Positions 17,549 to 27,789 of a DNA stretch of 64,000 nucleotides are shown piece by piece. The stretch spans positions 1 through 64,000 of the forward strand of contig NZ_CP077073.1 of assembly GCF_019139535.1 (NCBI RefSeq), given 5' to 3'. Under the pieces are notes generated by a model. It made no database searches, was not told the origin of the DNA, and saw only the letters and a list, made by a program, of their open reading frames with translations. The position numbers and the translations under genes are program-made. Origin of the DNA: Pseudomonas muyukensis. Lineage in GTDB: Bacteria > Pseudomonadota > Gammaproteobacteria > Pseudomonadales > Pseudomonadaceae. The stretch's first letter is position 1, and every line of letters starts with the position of its first letter.

Positions 17549-19282
17549 ATGCGCCCCCTGCTGCCCTTGACCCTGATCCTGCTGCTCACTGCCTGCGGCG
17601 AAGGTGAACCCCTGACACCGCCGGATGCGCGCCTGCCCGACGGCGGCCGCTACCGGGGCCAGGTGGTGAACGGCCTGCTGCAGGGCGAGGGGCGCATCGA
17701 CTACCCCAACGGCAGTGGCTACGCCGGCAGCTTCAAGGACGGCCAATGGCACGGCCAGGGCGAATGGCACGGCAGCAACGGCGAGGTCTACCGTGGCCAG
17801 TTCAGCGAGGGCCTGTTCCACGGCCTGGGCGACCTGACCACCCCCGGCAGCCACTACGCCGGCACGTTCAAGCACGGCCGCCGCGATGGCGAAGGCACCC
17901 TCAAGCAACACGACCAGACCTACCGTGGCCAATTCAAGGACGACCAGTACGACGGCGCCGGCCAGCTCGAACTGGCCGACGGCAGCCGCTACCAGGGCCT
18001 GTTCGCCCGGGGCAAGCCCAACGGCGCGGGGGTGCGCAGCGACGCCAGCGGCAATCAGTTCAGCGGCCACTTCATCGATGGCCAGCTGCAGGGCGCCGGC
18101 ACCTACGACAGCGCCGACGGCGAGCAGTACATCGGCGAATTCAAGGACAACCGCCTCGAGGGCCGCGGCCGCTACGAAAGCGCTGACGGCGATGTGTGGA
18201 TCGGTGACTTCAAGGACGGCTCGCTGGTTGGCGAGGGCGAGCTGCTGGGCAGCGATGGCAGCCGCTACAAAGGCGGCTTTCGCGACTGGCGCTTCAACGG
18301 CCTGGGCACCTTGCAACTGGCCGACGGCAGCCAGTACGCCGGCGGCTTCGCCGACGATGCCTACCAGGGCCATGGCCGCCTGAGCCATGCCGACGGCCGC
18401 GTCGAGGCCGGCACCTGGGTCAATGGCGTGCGGGTGCGCGACGAGCACGGCACGCTGCTGCCCGACCCTTTGGACCTGGCCCTGCTCAACCAGGGCAAGC
18501 TGCTGGAGGATGCCCTGGCCAAGGTGCCACGCACGCTGCCGCCGGTGCAGCTGTACAGCCTGGTGGTGGCCGGCGATGGCCAGCAGAGCGTGTTCCTGCG
18601 CGAAGCCGACTATGTCAGCAACATGCTCAAGGTGCGCTTCGGCGCCCATGGCCAGGTCACCCTGGTCAACCATCGCGACCACCTGGCCGACCGGCCCATG
18701 GCCACCCGCGAGAACCTCACCCGCGCCGCGCGCACCCTGGCCGAGCGCAGCGGCCCGGAAGACCTGATCTTCATCTACCTGACCAGCCATGGCAGCCAGG
18801 ATCACCAGCTGGTGCTCGACCAGCCACGCCTGCAACTGGCCGACCTGTCCGCCGACGAGCTGGCCAGCGCCCTGGCACCGCTGAAAGACCGCGACAAGGT
18901 GGTGGTCATTTCTGCCTGCTACTCCGGGGGCTACATCGCCCCGCTCAAGGACCAGCGCACCCTGATCATGACCGCCGCACGCCCGGACCGGGTGTCGTTC
19001 GGCTGCTCCGAGGAGGCCGACTTCACCTATTTCGGCGATGCCCTGTTCGCCCAGGCGCTGAACCAGACCGACGATCTGAAACAAGCGTTTGAACTGGCGC
19101 GACAAAGCGTTGCCGAACGAGAACGAAGGGAAGGCTTCGAAGCCTCGCAGCCGCAGCTCTGGGCGCCGCCTGCGGTAGTCAGCCACTGGCAGCGCCTGCG
19201 CCGGCAACAGGCCGAGCAAGCCTTGCGCAATGAAGCCCAGCCAGCTTCGGGGCAACAGGCGAAAACACCTGGCGCCCACTAA
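17549..19282 (+). CDS. MORN-repeat lipoprotein with a caspase-like (C13) peptidase domain
   Basis: A 577-residue protein with three parts. Residues 1-16 are a lipoprotein signal ending LTAC (C16); glycine and glutamate follow, not aspartate at +2, so outer-membrane targeting is likely. Residues about 30-295 hold roughly eleven MORN repeats (patterns such as YRGQFKDDQYDGAGQL and YIGEFKDNRLEGRG). Residues about 330-545 are a clan-CD cysteine peptidase of the C13/legumain type: beta strand LIFIYLTSHGSQ with H414, then VVVISACYSGG with C457, the expected catalytic dyad. MORN repeats bind membranes or form extended sheets, so they may act as a spacer or lipid sensor. The substrate is unknown. Confidence 0.88.
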   Translation: MRPLLPLTLILLLTACGEGEPLTPPDARLPDGGRYRGQVVNGLLQGEGRIDYPNGSGYAGSFKDGQWHGQGEWHGSNGEVYRGQFSEGLFHGLGDLTTPGSHYAGTFKHGRRDGEGTLKQHDQTYRGQFKDDQYDGAGQLELADGSRYQGLFARGKPNGAGVRSDASGNQFSGHFIDGQLQGAGTYDSADGEQYIGEFKDNRLEGRGRYESADGDVWIGDFKDGSLVGEGELLGSDGSRYKGGFRDWRFNGLGTLQLADGSQYAGGFADDAYQGHGRLSHADGRVEAGTWVNGVRVRDEHGTLLPDPLDLALLNQGKLLEDALAKVPRTLPPVQLYSLVVAGDGQQSVFLREADYVSNMLKVRFGAHGQVTLVNHRDHLADRPMATRENLTRAARTLAERSGPEDLIFIYLTSHGSQDHQLVLDQPRLQLADLSADELASALAPLKDRDKVVVISACYSGGYIAPLKDQRTLIMTAARPDRVSFGCSEEADFTYFGDALFAQALNQTDDLKQAFELARQSVAERERREGFEASQPQLWAPPAVVSHWQRLRRQQAEQALRNEAQPASGQQAKTPGAH

Positions 19283-19309
19283 GCTCAGTAGTAACAAGGG
19301 AGAGACATC

Positions 19310-19954
19310 ATGTACTTGACGCCTCAGCATGTCCTGCTTGCCGGTGCCACGGGTCTGACAGGTGAACACCTGCTCGACCGCCTGCTCAACGAACCCACCA
19401 TCAGCCGCGTGCTGGCGCCGACCCGTCGGCCGCTGGCCGAGCACCCGCACCTGGAAAACCCGGTGGGCGACCCGGCCGTGTTTCTCCCGCAACTGGCCGG
19501 CCGCGTCGATATCGCCTTCTGCTGCCTGGGCACCACGCTCAAGCAGGCCGGCTCGGAAACCGCCTTTCGCGCGGTCGACCTGGACATGGTCGTGGCCTTC
19601 AGCAAACGCGCCCGGGAGATGGGCGCGCGCCATCTGCTGGTGATCAGCGCGCTGGGCGCCGATGCCAAGTCGTCGATCTTCTACAACCGGGTCAAGGGCG
19701 AAATGGAAGAGGCGCTCAAGCAGCAGGACTGGCCGCAGCTGACCATCGTGCGGCCATCGTTGCTGCTGGGCGAGCGTATCGAGCCGCGCCTGGGCGAGCG
19801 CCTGGCGGCGCCGTTCTCGCGACTGATACCGGGCAAGTACCGTGGCATCGAGGCCTGTACCCTGGCCCGGGCGCTGTGGCGCCTGGCACTGGAAGAGGAA
19901 GACGGGATCCGCGTGGTCGAGTCGGACGAGTTACGTAAGCTGGGCAAGAAGTAG
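19310..19954 (+). CDS. NAD(P)-binding Rossmann-fold protein (HTATIP2/YbjT-like)
   Basis: A 214-residue atypical short-chain dehydrogenase. The N-terminal nucleotide motif reads [39 protein letters not shown] and the segment [26 protein letters not shown] show the serine and YxxxK-like residues of the family. The substrate is unknown; relatives are called oxidoreductases or semialdehyde-dehydrogenase-like. Preceded by AAGGGAGAGA, 27 bp after the C13 protein gene, so probably co-transcribed with it. Confidence 0.82.
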   Translation: MYLTPQHVLLAGATGLTGEHLLDRLLNEPTISRVLAPTRRPLAEHPHLENPVGDPAVFLPQLAGRVDIAFCCLGTTLKQAGSETAFRAVDLDMVVAFSKRAREMGARHLLVISALGADAKSSIFYNRVKGEMEEALKQQDWPQLTIVRPSLLLGERIEPRLGERLAAPFSRLIPGKYRGIEACTLARALWRLALEEEDGIRVVESDELRKLGKK

Positions 19955-19966
19955 CCCAGCAGGCCT

Positions 19967-19989
19967 CATCGCGGGGCAAGCCCGCGATG
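19967..19989. repeat. Short REP hairpin between convergent genes
   Basis: CATCGCGGG, loop GCAAG, CCCGCGATG: a perfect 9-bp stem just after the Rossmann-protein stop and six bases before the end of the convergent yceK-like gene. There is no T-run, so it is a REP half-element or 3'-end stabiliser and not a classical terminator. Confidence 0.75.
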
Positions 19990-19995
19990 GCTTTG

Positions 19996-20283
19996 CTACA
20001 GGCCACCCGTGGCGTTGAAGCCGACCCCCGCCGCCGTCAGCAACGACAACGGCAGCAGCACGGTATCCAGCAACGCGCTGCCCGGCAGGTCCAGCCCCGG
20101 ATAGGCCGGTGCCTCGGCGCCGAAGCGGTCCTGGGGGCAACAACCGCCATTGATCACGTACAGGTCCAGGCGCGTCCCGGCATACACCACCGGCGCCCCC
20201 GGCTTGTTGGCATCGAGCGTGCGCAGTGTGGCGCAGCCGCCGAGCTGGGCCAGTATCACCAGCCCCGCCAGCACCCGCCTCAA
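19996..20283 (-). CDS. YceK/YidQ family lipoprotein
   Basis: A 95-residue small lipoprotein with signal [17 protein letters not shown] and lipobox LGGC (C17). The family pattern follows: a YAGTRLD strand, a double cysteine in [11 protein letters not shown], a conserved [20 protein letters not shown] helix, and a glycine-rich end. Its function is unknown. The ATG overlaps the ubiX stop by 4 bases, placing it last in a mpl-ubiX-yceK transcript. Confidence 0.82.
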   Translation of the reverse strand: MRRVLAGLVILAQLGGCATLRTLDANKPGAPVVYAGTRLDLYVINGGCCPQDRFGAEAPAYPGLDLPGSALLDTVLLPLSLLTAAGVGFNATGGL

Positions 20284-20909
20284 TCATCGACCCCGTAGTG
20301 ATGCTCGCCCCAGCGCGGCAGCATGTCCTGGGGGATGTTCAACAGGTTGAGAATCCGCGCCACGACGAAGTCGACCAGGTCGTCGATGCTCTGCGGCTGG
20401 TGATAGAACCCCGGCGCCGCCGGCAAGATCACCGCGCCCATCTGCGACAGCTTGAGCATGTTCTCCAGGTGGATGGTGGAGAACGGCGCCTCGCGCGGCA
20501 CCAGGATCAGTTGCCGACGCTCCTTGAGCGTCACGTCGGCCGCCCGCTCGATCAGGTTGTTGCAGGCGCCGGTGGCGATCGCCGACAGGGTGCCGGTGGA
20601 ACAAGGCACCACCACCATCGCCGCCGGCGCGCCGGAGCCCGAGGCCACCGGCGACATCCAGTCTTCCTTGCCGTACACGCGGATCTGCCCATCGGCGGCG
20701 CCGGTGTATTCGGTGAGAAACGCCTGCATCGCCTGGGGCTTGGCCGGCAGCACCACGTCGGTCTCGGTGGCCATCACCAGCTGCGCGGCCTTGGAGATGA
20801 GGAAGTGCACCTCGCGGTCCTCACGCACCAGGCAATCGAGCAGGCGCAGGCCATACTGCACCCCCGAGGCGCCGGTCATGGCCAGGGTGATGCGTTCCGG
20901 CCCGCTCAC
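20280..20909 (-). CDS. ubiX: Flavin prenyltransferase UbiX
   Basis: Attaches a dimethylallyl group to FMN, making the prenylated flavin cofactor used by the UbiD decarboxylase of ubiquinone synthesis. The 209-residue product begins at GTG 20909 with [18 protein letters not shown]. It shows the conserved [25 protein letters not shown] and [18 protein letters not shown] segments (here [15 protein letters not shown]). The GTG overlaps the mpl TGA (GTGA), showing coupling; longer upstream readings run inside mpl and are spurious. Confidence 0.95.
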   Translation of the reverse strand: MSGPERITLAMTGASGVQYGLRLLDCLVREDREVHFLISKAAQLVMATETDVVLPAKPQAMQAFLTEYTGAADGQIRVYGKEDWMSPVASGSGAPAAMVVVPCSTGTLSAIATGACNNLIERAADVTLKERRQLILVPREAPFSTIHLENMLKLSQMGAVILPAAPGFYHQPQSIDDLVDFVVARILNLLNIPQDMLPRWGEHHYGVDD

Positions 20910-22255
20910 TTCAGGGCCTCGGCCAACTTGCCGTGCAGGCCGCCGAAGCCACCATTGCTCATGATCACCACATGGGTGCCGGGGCGGGCCTGGCCCTTGA
21001 TGCGCTCGATGATCGCCTCGAGGCTGTCGGCGACCACGCTCGGCACCTTGCACTGGGCCGCGGTGCCGGCCAGGTCCCAACCAAGGTTGGGCGGTGCGTA
21101 CCAGATCACCTGGTCGGCGTCGTTGACGCTTTCCGGCAGGCCATCGCGGTGGGCGCCGAGTTTCATCGAGTTGGAACGCGGCTCGATCACCGCGATCACC
21201 GGCGCCTCGCCAACGCGCTTGCGCAGGCCGTCGAGGGTGGTGGCGATGGCGGTCGGGTGGTGGGCGAAATCATCGTAGATGGTCACGCCCTGCACCTCGG
21301 CGACCTTCTCCATGCGCCGCTTGACGCTCTTGAACGCGCTCAGGCCTTCGACCGCCATGGCCGGCGCCACCCCGACATGGCGGGCCGCGGCCAGGGTGGC
21401 CAGGGCGTTGGCGACGTTGTGCTGGCCAGTCAGGGCCCAGTCCACCACGCCCTGGGCCTGGCCGTCGAACAGCACTTCGAAGCGCGAGCCGTCGGCGCTG
21501 AGCAGGCGCGCCTGCCATTGGCCGCCCGCGCCGGTGGTCTGCACCGGGGTCCAGCAGCCCATGCCGATCACCCGCTCCAACGCCTGTTCGGTGGTGGGGT
21601 GAATCACCAGGCCTTCGCTGGGGATAGTCCGCACCAGGTGGTGGAACTGCCGCTCGATGGACGCCAGGTCGGGGAAGATGTCCGCGTGATCGAACTCGAG
21701 GTTGTTGAGGATCGCGGTGCGCGGGTGGTAGTGCACGAACTTCGAGCGCTTGTCGAAGAAGGCGCTGTCGTATTCGTCGGCCTCGACCACGAAGAACGGC
21801 GTGCCGCCAAGACGCGCCGATACCGAGAAGTTCTGCGGCACGCCGCCGATCAGGAAGCCCGGGCTCATGCCAGCGTGTTCCAGCACCCAGGCCAGCATGC
21901 TGCTGGTGGTGGTCTTGCCATGGGTACCGGCCACGGCCAGGACCCAGCGGCCCTGCAGCACATGGTCGGCCAGCCACTGCGGGCCGGAGACATAGGGCAG
22001 GCCCTTGTTCAACACGTACTCCACCGCCGGGTTACCCCGCGACATGGCGTTGCCGATCACCACCAGGTCCGGTGCCGGCTCCAGCTGGGCCGGGTCGTAG
22101 CCCTGGGTCAGTTCGATGCCCTGGGCTTCGAGCTGCGTGCTCATCGGCGGATAGACGTTGGCGTCCGAGCCGGTGACGCGGTGCCCCAGCTCCTTGGCCA
22201 GCACCGCCAGCGAACCCATGAAAGTGCCGCAAATACCGAGAATATGAATGTGCAT
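20906..22255 (-). CDS. mpl: UDP-N-acetylmuramate:L-Ala-gamma-D-Glu-meso-DAP ligase
   Basis: Cytoplasmic Mur ligase that reattaches recovered murein tripeptide to UDP-MurNAc in cell-wall recycling. The product has 449 residues. [17 protein letters not shown] opens the UDP-binding domain. The ATP loop is [15 protein letters not shown], and [16 protein letters not shown] and [12 protein letters not shown] are Mur-family signatures. The start is ATG 22255; the extra 18 residues of the longer reading are not conserved. It heads the mpl-ubiX-yceK transcript. Confidence 0.96.
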   Translation of the reverse strand: MHIHILGICGTFMGSLAVLAKELGHRVTGSDANVYPPMSTQLEAQGIELTQGYDPAQLEPAPDLVVIGNAMSRGNPAVEYVLNKGLPYVSGPQWLADHVLQGRWVLAVAGTHGKTTTSSMLAWVLEHAGMSPGFLIGGVPQNFSVSARLGGTPFFVVEADEYDSAFFDKRSKFVHYHPRTAILNNLEFDHADIFPDLASIERQFHHLVRTIPSEGLVIHPTTEQALERVIGMGCWTPVQTTGAGGQWQARLLSADGSRFEVLFDGQAQGVVDWALTGQHNVANALATLAAARHVGVAPAMAVEGLSAFKSVKRRMEKVAEVQGVTIYDDFAHHPTAIATTLDGLRKRVGEAPVIAVIEPRSNSMKLGAHRDGLPESVNDADQVIWYAPPNLGWDLAGTAAQCKVPSVVADSLEAIIERIKGQARPGTHVVIMSNGGFGGLHGKLAEALK

Positions 22256-22321
22256 GATCGACCTCGCAAAACGTCGAGGCAGGGTAGCGTAGGCCGAGAA
22301 AATTCGCACACGCTGTTTCGT

Positions 22322-24307
22322 TCAATAAACCCTGGCGATACCGTGCTTGCGCAGTTTTCGATACAAGGTATTGCGGCTGATACCCAGGTGCTCGGCGACA
22401 CGCGTGAGGTGCCAGTGTTTTGCCTCCAGTACTTCCATGAGCGCCTGATGCTCGGCGTGCAGGAGCGGCCTTGTGTCGCGAAAGGGCTGCGCAGCAGCCC
22501 CGGCGGGCTGAGCGTCACCGGTGAGATCCTGGGGCCGCTGCGCGGCCCTTTCGCGACACAAGGCCGCTCCTACAGGGCCCGCGCCGCTTCGAATGATTGC
22601 GGGGAGATCCGAGAGCGCTACAAGGGCGTCTTCGCACAGCGCCACCAGGGTCCGCAATACATTGCGCATCTGCCGCACGTTCCCAGGCCAAGCGAAGTCC
22701 AACAGCGCCTGGCGCGCCTCTGCCGCCAGCTGAACACGCTGCCCTTGTGCCTCCTGGCGTAACAGGAAGTCCAGCAACGCCGCCTTGTCGCTGCGCTCGC
22801 GCACCGCCGGCAACGCCACTTCCAGGCCATTGAGGCGGTAATACAGGTCCTCGCGGAAACTGCCCTGCTCCACCCGTTCCAGGAGATCGCGGTGGGTGGC
22901 ACTGATGATGCGCACATCCACGGCCTGGGGTTCGCCACCGATCGGCACCACCTGGCGCTCTTCCAGCACGCGCAACAGGCGGGTCTGCAAGGCCAGCGGC
23001 ATGTCGCCGATCTCGTCCAGCAACAAGGTGCCGCCATCGGCCTGCAGCAGCTTGCCGCGCATGCCTTCCTTGCGAGAGCCGGTGAAGCTGCCGCCGCGAT
23101 AACCGAACAGCTCGCTCTCGATCAGGCTCTCGGGGATCGAGGCGCAGTTGATCGCCACGAACGGCTTGTGCCGACGGGCACCGGCCTGGTGCACCGCCAG
23201 GGCAAAGGCCTCCTTGCCGCAACCGGTCTCGCCGCGCAGCAACAGCGGCACATCACGCTCGAACACGCGCACGGCGCGGCGAAAATCCTCCTGCAAGGTC
23301 GGGTCGAGCAGGCAGATCCCCGGCTCGACCGCAGGCCGCGCCTGAGGCAGGGCCGCCGGCACCGACCACACGGGCGCACGGGCCTGCCCCCGCAGGCTGG
23401 CGAACACCTGGCGGCCATCGCGGGTATGCAGCGGCCACGCGGTGCTGCCCTGGGGCGTGGCGCGGCTGAACAGTTCGTCGTGGCTGCAGGCAAAGAACCG
23501 CTCCAGCGGCTTGCCCAGCACGCCGCCGCGAATGCTGCCCAGCAGGTTCAAGGCGCTCTGGTTGGCGGCGCAGATCCGCCCGTCGCCGTCGAAGGCCAGC
23601 AAGCCCTCGCTGAACAAGCCCACCGACTCGGCCTGCAAGTGGAAGCGCAGCAGCCACTGTTGTTCGAAATGGCGCAGGAAATAACAGCTTTCGATCATCT
23701 TGGCCGAGAGGTTGACCAGCGCCATGGTATGGAACTGGCTCTGGCGCGACACATCGGGCCGCGCCGAGGATACATCGAGCACCGCGAGCAGTTCGCCGTG
23801 TGGATCGAACACTGGGCTGGCCGAGCAGGTCAGCCCGGTGTGCCGGCCACGGAAATGCTCATCCTGGTGAATGGTCAGGGCCTGGCGCTCGACCAGGCAG
23901 GTGCCGATGCCGTTGGTGCCCTCGCGGGCCTCGCTCCAGTCGGCGCCCAGCCACAGCCCGGCACGCTCGAAGATGCGCCGCTCACTGGGCGCGGTGACGC
24001 AGTTGAGGATCACCCCGCGGGCATCGGTCAGCAACACCGCATGCCCGGCGCCAGACAACTGCTGGTGCAGGCTGTTCATCTCGGTGTCGGCGATCTGCAG
24101 CACCTGGTGCAGGCGTTCGCGGCTCTCCAGCAGGCGACCGTGCTCGAGCACCACCGGCGCCTGGGCCCGTGCCGGGTCGAGGTGGTAATCCTCCAGGCAG
24201 CGCAGCCAGGAGCGGGCGATGGATGGGTCACTGCCCGGCCCGCTGGGCTGGCCGTGGGCCACCGTGAGCACTTGCTGGGCATGGCGGCTGAACGGGTTGC
24301 TCTGCAT
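22322..24307 (-). CDS. Sigma-54-dependent activator of the ethanolamine genes (AcoR/EatR-like)
   Basis: A 661-residue activator: GAF-like sensor (about 60-210), PAS-like segment (about 225-300), AAA+ domain (about 332-560) with Walker A GETGCGKE (359-366) and Walker B TLLLDEIGD (427-435), and a Fis-type helix-turn-helix at the end (VAEHLGISRNTLYRKLRK). The sigma-54 contact loop reads GGSFTGS, not GAFTGA. Residues about 579-617 are encoded by a REP inverted repeat that is absent from the expected family architecture and has kept the frame. Divergent from the ethanolamine operon, so it very likely senses ethanolamine or acetaldehyde and activates that operon; this is inferred from position. Confidence 0.9.
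   Translation of the reverse strand: MQSNPFSRHAQQVLTVAHGQPSGPGSDPSIARSWLRCLEDYHLDPARAQAPVVLEHGRLLESRERLHQVLQIADTEMNSLHQQLSGAGHAVLLTDARGVILNCVTAPSERRIFERAGLWLGADWSEAREGTNGIGTCLVERQALTIHQDEHFRGRHTGLTCSASPVFDPHGELLAVLDVSSARPDVSRQSQFHTMALVNLSAKMIESCYFLRHFEQQWLLRFHLQAESVGLFSEGLLAFDGDGRICAANQSALNLLGSIRGGVLGKPLERFFACSHDELFSRATPQGSTAWPLHTRDGRQVFASLRGQARAPVWSVPAALPQARPAVEPGICLLDPTLQEDFRRAVRVFERDVPLLLRGETGCGKEAFALAVHQAGARRHKPFVAINCASIPESLIESELFGYRGGSFTGSRKEGMRGKLLQADGGTLLLDEIGDMPLALQTRLLRVLEERQVVPIGGEPQAVDVRIISATHRDLLERVEQGSFREDLYYRLNGLEVALPAVRERSDKAALLDFLLRQEAQGQRVQLAAEARQALLDFAWPGNVRQMRNVLRTLVALCEDALVALSDLPAIIRSGAGPVGAALCRERAAQRPQDLTGDAQPAGAAAQPFRDTRPLLHAEHQALMEVLEAKHWHLTRVAEHLGISRNTLYRKLRKHGIARVY
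22458..22574. repeat. REP pair inside the coding sequence of the sigma-54 activator
   Basis: Left arm AGGAGCGGCCTTGTGTCGCG (from 22461, continuing AAAGGG) and right arm CCCTTTCGCGACACAAGGCC, continuing GCTCCTACA, are inverted copies bracketing a middle of about 60 bp. This is the same element found intergenically at 51181 and 57208. The 117-bp span is divisible by three and contains no stop in the reading frame. Confidence 0.9.
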
Positions 24308-24395
24308 TTTTGTTGTTCTCCGCAGGTAGAGCGTCCCGCCAGCATCCTCCAGCGGCGAATGCTTTGCAATGGCGCACTGACTCTTGGGTCATGCC

Positions 24396-24413
24396 TGTGC
24401 CATAACCGGTACA
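24396..24413 (+). promoter_or_regulatory. Candidate upstream activator site 1
   Basis: TGTGCC, six bases, GGTACA: an imperfect palindrome (TGTRCC/GGTACA). It is repeated with identical spacing 33 bp downstream. It lies between the activator gene and the -24/-12 promoter, the usual place for enhancer-type sites. Confidence 0.7.
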
Positions 24414-24428
24414 AAGTGTCACCCAAGC

Positions 24429-24446
24429 TGTGCCAGCGGCGGTACA
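24429..24446 (+). promoter_or_regulatory. Candidate upstream activator site 2
   Basis: TGTGCC-N6-GGTACA again. It ends 64 bp before the -24 element. The 33-bp spacing between sites is about three helical turns, so both would face the same side of the DNA. Confidence 0.7.
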
Positions 24447-24509
24447 AGGCCCTGCGCGCCCCGCTGACAGCTTGATTCAAGTCATTGATTAAAAAGGGCC
24501 TTGAAGCAC

Positions 24510-24525
24510 TGGCCCGACCTTTGCT
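24510..24525 (+). promoter_or_regulatory. Sigma-54 (-24/-12) promoter of the ethanolamine operon
   Basis: TGGCCCGACCTTTGCT matches the consensus TGGCACG-N4-TTGCW except for one base in the -24 box. The GG (24511-24512) and GC (24523-24524) are correctly 12 bp apart. It lies 47 bp before the aldehyde dehydrogenase start, and the divergent gene encodes a sigma-54 activator. Confidence 0.88.
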
Positions 24526-24572
24526 CTACGCTTGGAAACTCCGCAACAATCACAACGACCAGGAGATACCCC

Positions 24573-26093
<1,521 letters not shown>

Positions 26094-26120
26094 ACAGGCC
26101 ACTGGGGCTGCTGCGCAGCC

Positions 26121-26187
26121 CTTTGGCCGGCAAGTCGGCGCCTACAGGTTTCACCTCTGCCTTGTAGGAGCCGGCTTGCCGGCGAAA
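26121..26187. repeat. REP pair between aldehyde dehydrogenase and permease genes
   Basis: TTTGGCCGGCAAGTCGGCGCCTACA (first 20 bases from about 26122) is inverted, with mismatches, as TGTAGGAGCCGGCTTGCCGG at 26163. Its place inside the operon (198-bp gap) may allow differential transcript stability. Confidence 0.8.
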
Positions 26188-26291
26188 GGGTCGTAAAGCG
26201 GCCCCAAAGGCCCTGGCTCGCTTCCTGCAATTGAAATCACCAAGCGCCGGCAGTCCCTCCGGCAACCTAAGAAAAACAACAGGTGAACACC

Positions 26292-27740
26292 ATGCCAAGC
26301 GATCACACCGTCGGCACGCCGGCGAGTTCCTCCGTCGACTTCGAAAAAGTCGGCTCGGACTATTTCCAGCAACGTGAACTGAAAAAAGGCGCCGCCGGCT
26401 GGGTCCTGCTGGTGGGCCTGGGCGTGGCCTACGTGATTTCCGGCGACTATGCCGGCTGGAACTTCGGCCTGGCCCAGGGCGGCTGGGGCGGCATGTTCCT
26501 CGCCACCCTGCTGATGGCCACCATGTACCTGTGCATGTGCTTCTCCCTGGCCGAACTGTCCTCGATGATCCCCACCGCCGGTGGCGGCTACGGCTTCGCC
26601 CGCAGCGCCTTCGGCCCCTGGGGCGGCTTTCTCACCGGCACCGCCATCCTCATCGAATACGCCATCGCCCCAGCGGCCATCGCCACCTTCATCGGCGCCT
26701 ACTGCCAGTCGCTGTTCGGCATCGGCGGCTGGATGATCTACCTGGCGTTCTACGTGGTGTTCATCGGTATCCACATCTTTGGCGTGGGCGAGGCGCTCAA
26801 GCTGATGTTCATCATCACCGCCATCGCCGCCCTGGCCCTGGCGGTGTTCCTGGTGGGCATGGTGCCCCACTTCGATGCCGCCAACCTGTTCGACATCGCC
26901 CAAACCGACGCCGTCGGCGCCAGCAGCTTCCTGCCGTTCGGCTATGTCGGCGTGTGGGCGGCGATCCCCTACGCGATCTGGTTCTTCCTGGCCGTCGAAG
27001 GCGTGCCGCTGGCCGCCGAAGAAACCAAGAACCCCAAGCGCGACCTGCCCCGTGGCCTGATCGGCGCGATGCTGGTGCTGCTCGCCTTCGCCTTGCTGAT
27101 CCTGGTGGTCGGCCCCGGCGGCGCCGGCTCCGAGGCGCTCAAGGCCTCGGGCAACCCGCTGGTCGAGGCACTGGCCAAGGCCTACGGCGGCTCCACCTGG
27201 ATGGGCGGGTTCGTCAACCTGGTCGGCCTGGCCGGGCTGATCGCCAGCTTCTTCTCGATCATCTACGCCTATTCGCGACAGATCTTCGCCTTGTCCCGCG
27301 CCGGCTACCTGCCGCGCAAGCTCTCGCAAACCAACAAGAGCAAGGCGCCGGTACTGGCCCTGGTGATCCCCGGGGTCATCGGCTTCGCCCTGTCGCTGAC
27401 CGGCCAGGGCGACCTGCTGATCCTGGTGGCGGTGTTCGGCGCCACGCTGTCCTACGTGCTGATGATGGCCGCGCACATCACCCTGCGCATTCGCCGGCCG
27501 AAGATGGAGCGCCCGTATCGCACACCCGGCGGCATCTTCACCTCGGGCCTGGCCCTGGTACTGGCCTGCATCGCCGTGGTCGCCGGGTTCCTGGTCGACC
27601 CGCGGGTGGTGATTGGCGCCGCGGTGATCTATGCGGTATTAATTGCCTACTTTGCTTTCTATAGCCGCCACCACCTGGTGGCCGGGACGCCGGAAGAGGA
27701 ATTCGCCGCGATCCAGAAGGCCGAAGAGGCCCTGCACTGA
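26292..27740 (+). CDS. eat: Ethanolamine permease (APC family)
   Basis: A 482-residue amino acid/polyamine/organocation transporter with about twelve hydrophobic helices. Seen early are GAAGWVLLVGLGVAYVISGD and IPTAGGGYGFARSAFGPWGG, then AAEETKNPKRDLPRGLIGAM, a typical APC loop. The start is ATG 26292 with AGGTGA five bases before; a GTG three codons earlier is less well spaced. Assigned as an ethanolamine importer because it lies between aldehyde dehydrogenase and eutBC. Confidence 0.9.
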   Translation: MPSDHTVGTPASSSVDFEKVGSDYFQQRELKKGAAGWVLLVGLGVAYVISGDYAGWNFGLAQGGWGGMFLATLLMATMYLCMCFSLAELSSMIPTAGGGYGFARSAFGPWGGFLTGTAILIEYAIAPAAIATFIGAYCQSLFGIGGWMIYLAFYVVFIGIHIFGVGEALKLMFIITAIAALALAVFLVGMVPHFDAANLFDIAQTDAVGASSFLPFGYVGVWAAIPYAIWFFLAVEGVPLAAEETKNPKRDLPRGLIGAMLVLLAFALLILVVGPGGAGSEALKASGNPLVEALAKAYGGSTWMGGFVNLVGLAGLIASFFSIIYAYSRQIFALSRAGYLPRKLSQTNKSKAPVLALVIPGVIGFALSLTGQGDLLILVAVFGATLSYVLMMAAHITLRIRRPKMERPYRTPGGIFTSGLALVLACIAVVAGFLVDPRVVIGAAVIYAVLIAYFAFYSRHHLVAGTPEEEFAAIQKAEEALH

Positions 27741-27789
27741 TCGCCGACTTACGCCGCAGGCCAGCCCTGCGGCGCTCTGGAGATTCTGT

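Noticed and set aside
22322..22600. The regulator's odd linker as a frameshift or assembly error
   Set aside because: The helix-turn-helix beyond the insert is in frame and intact, and the insert is exactly a known local repeat with length divisible by three.
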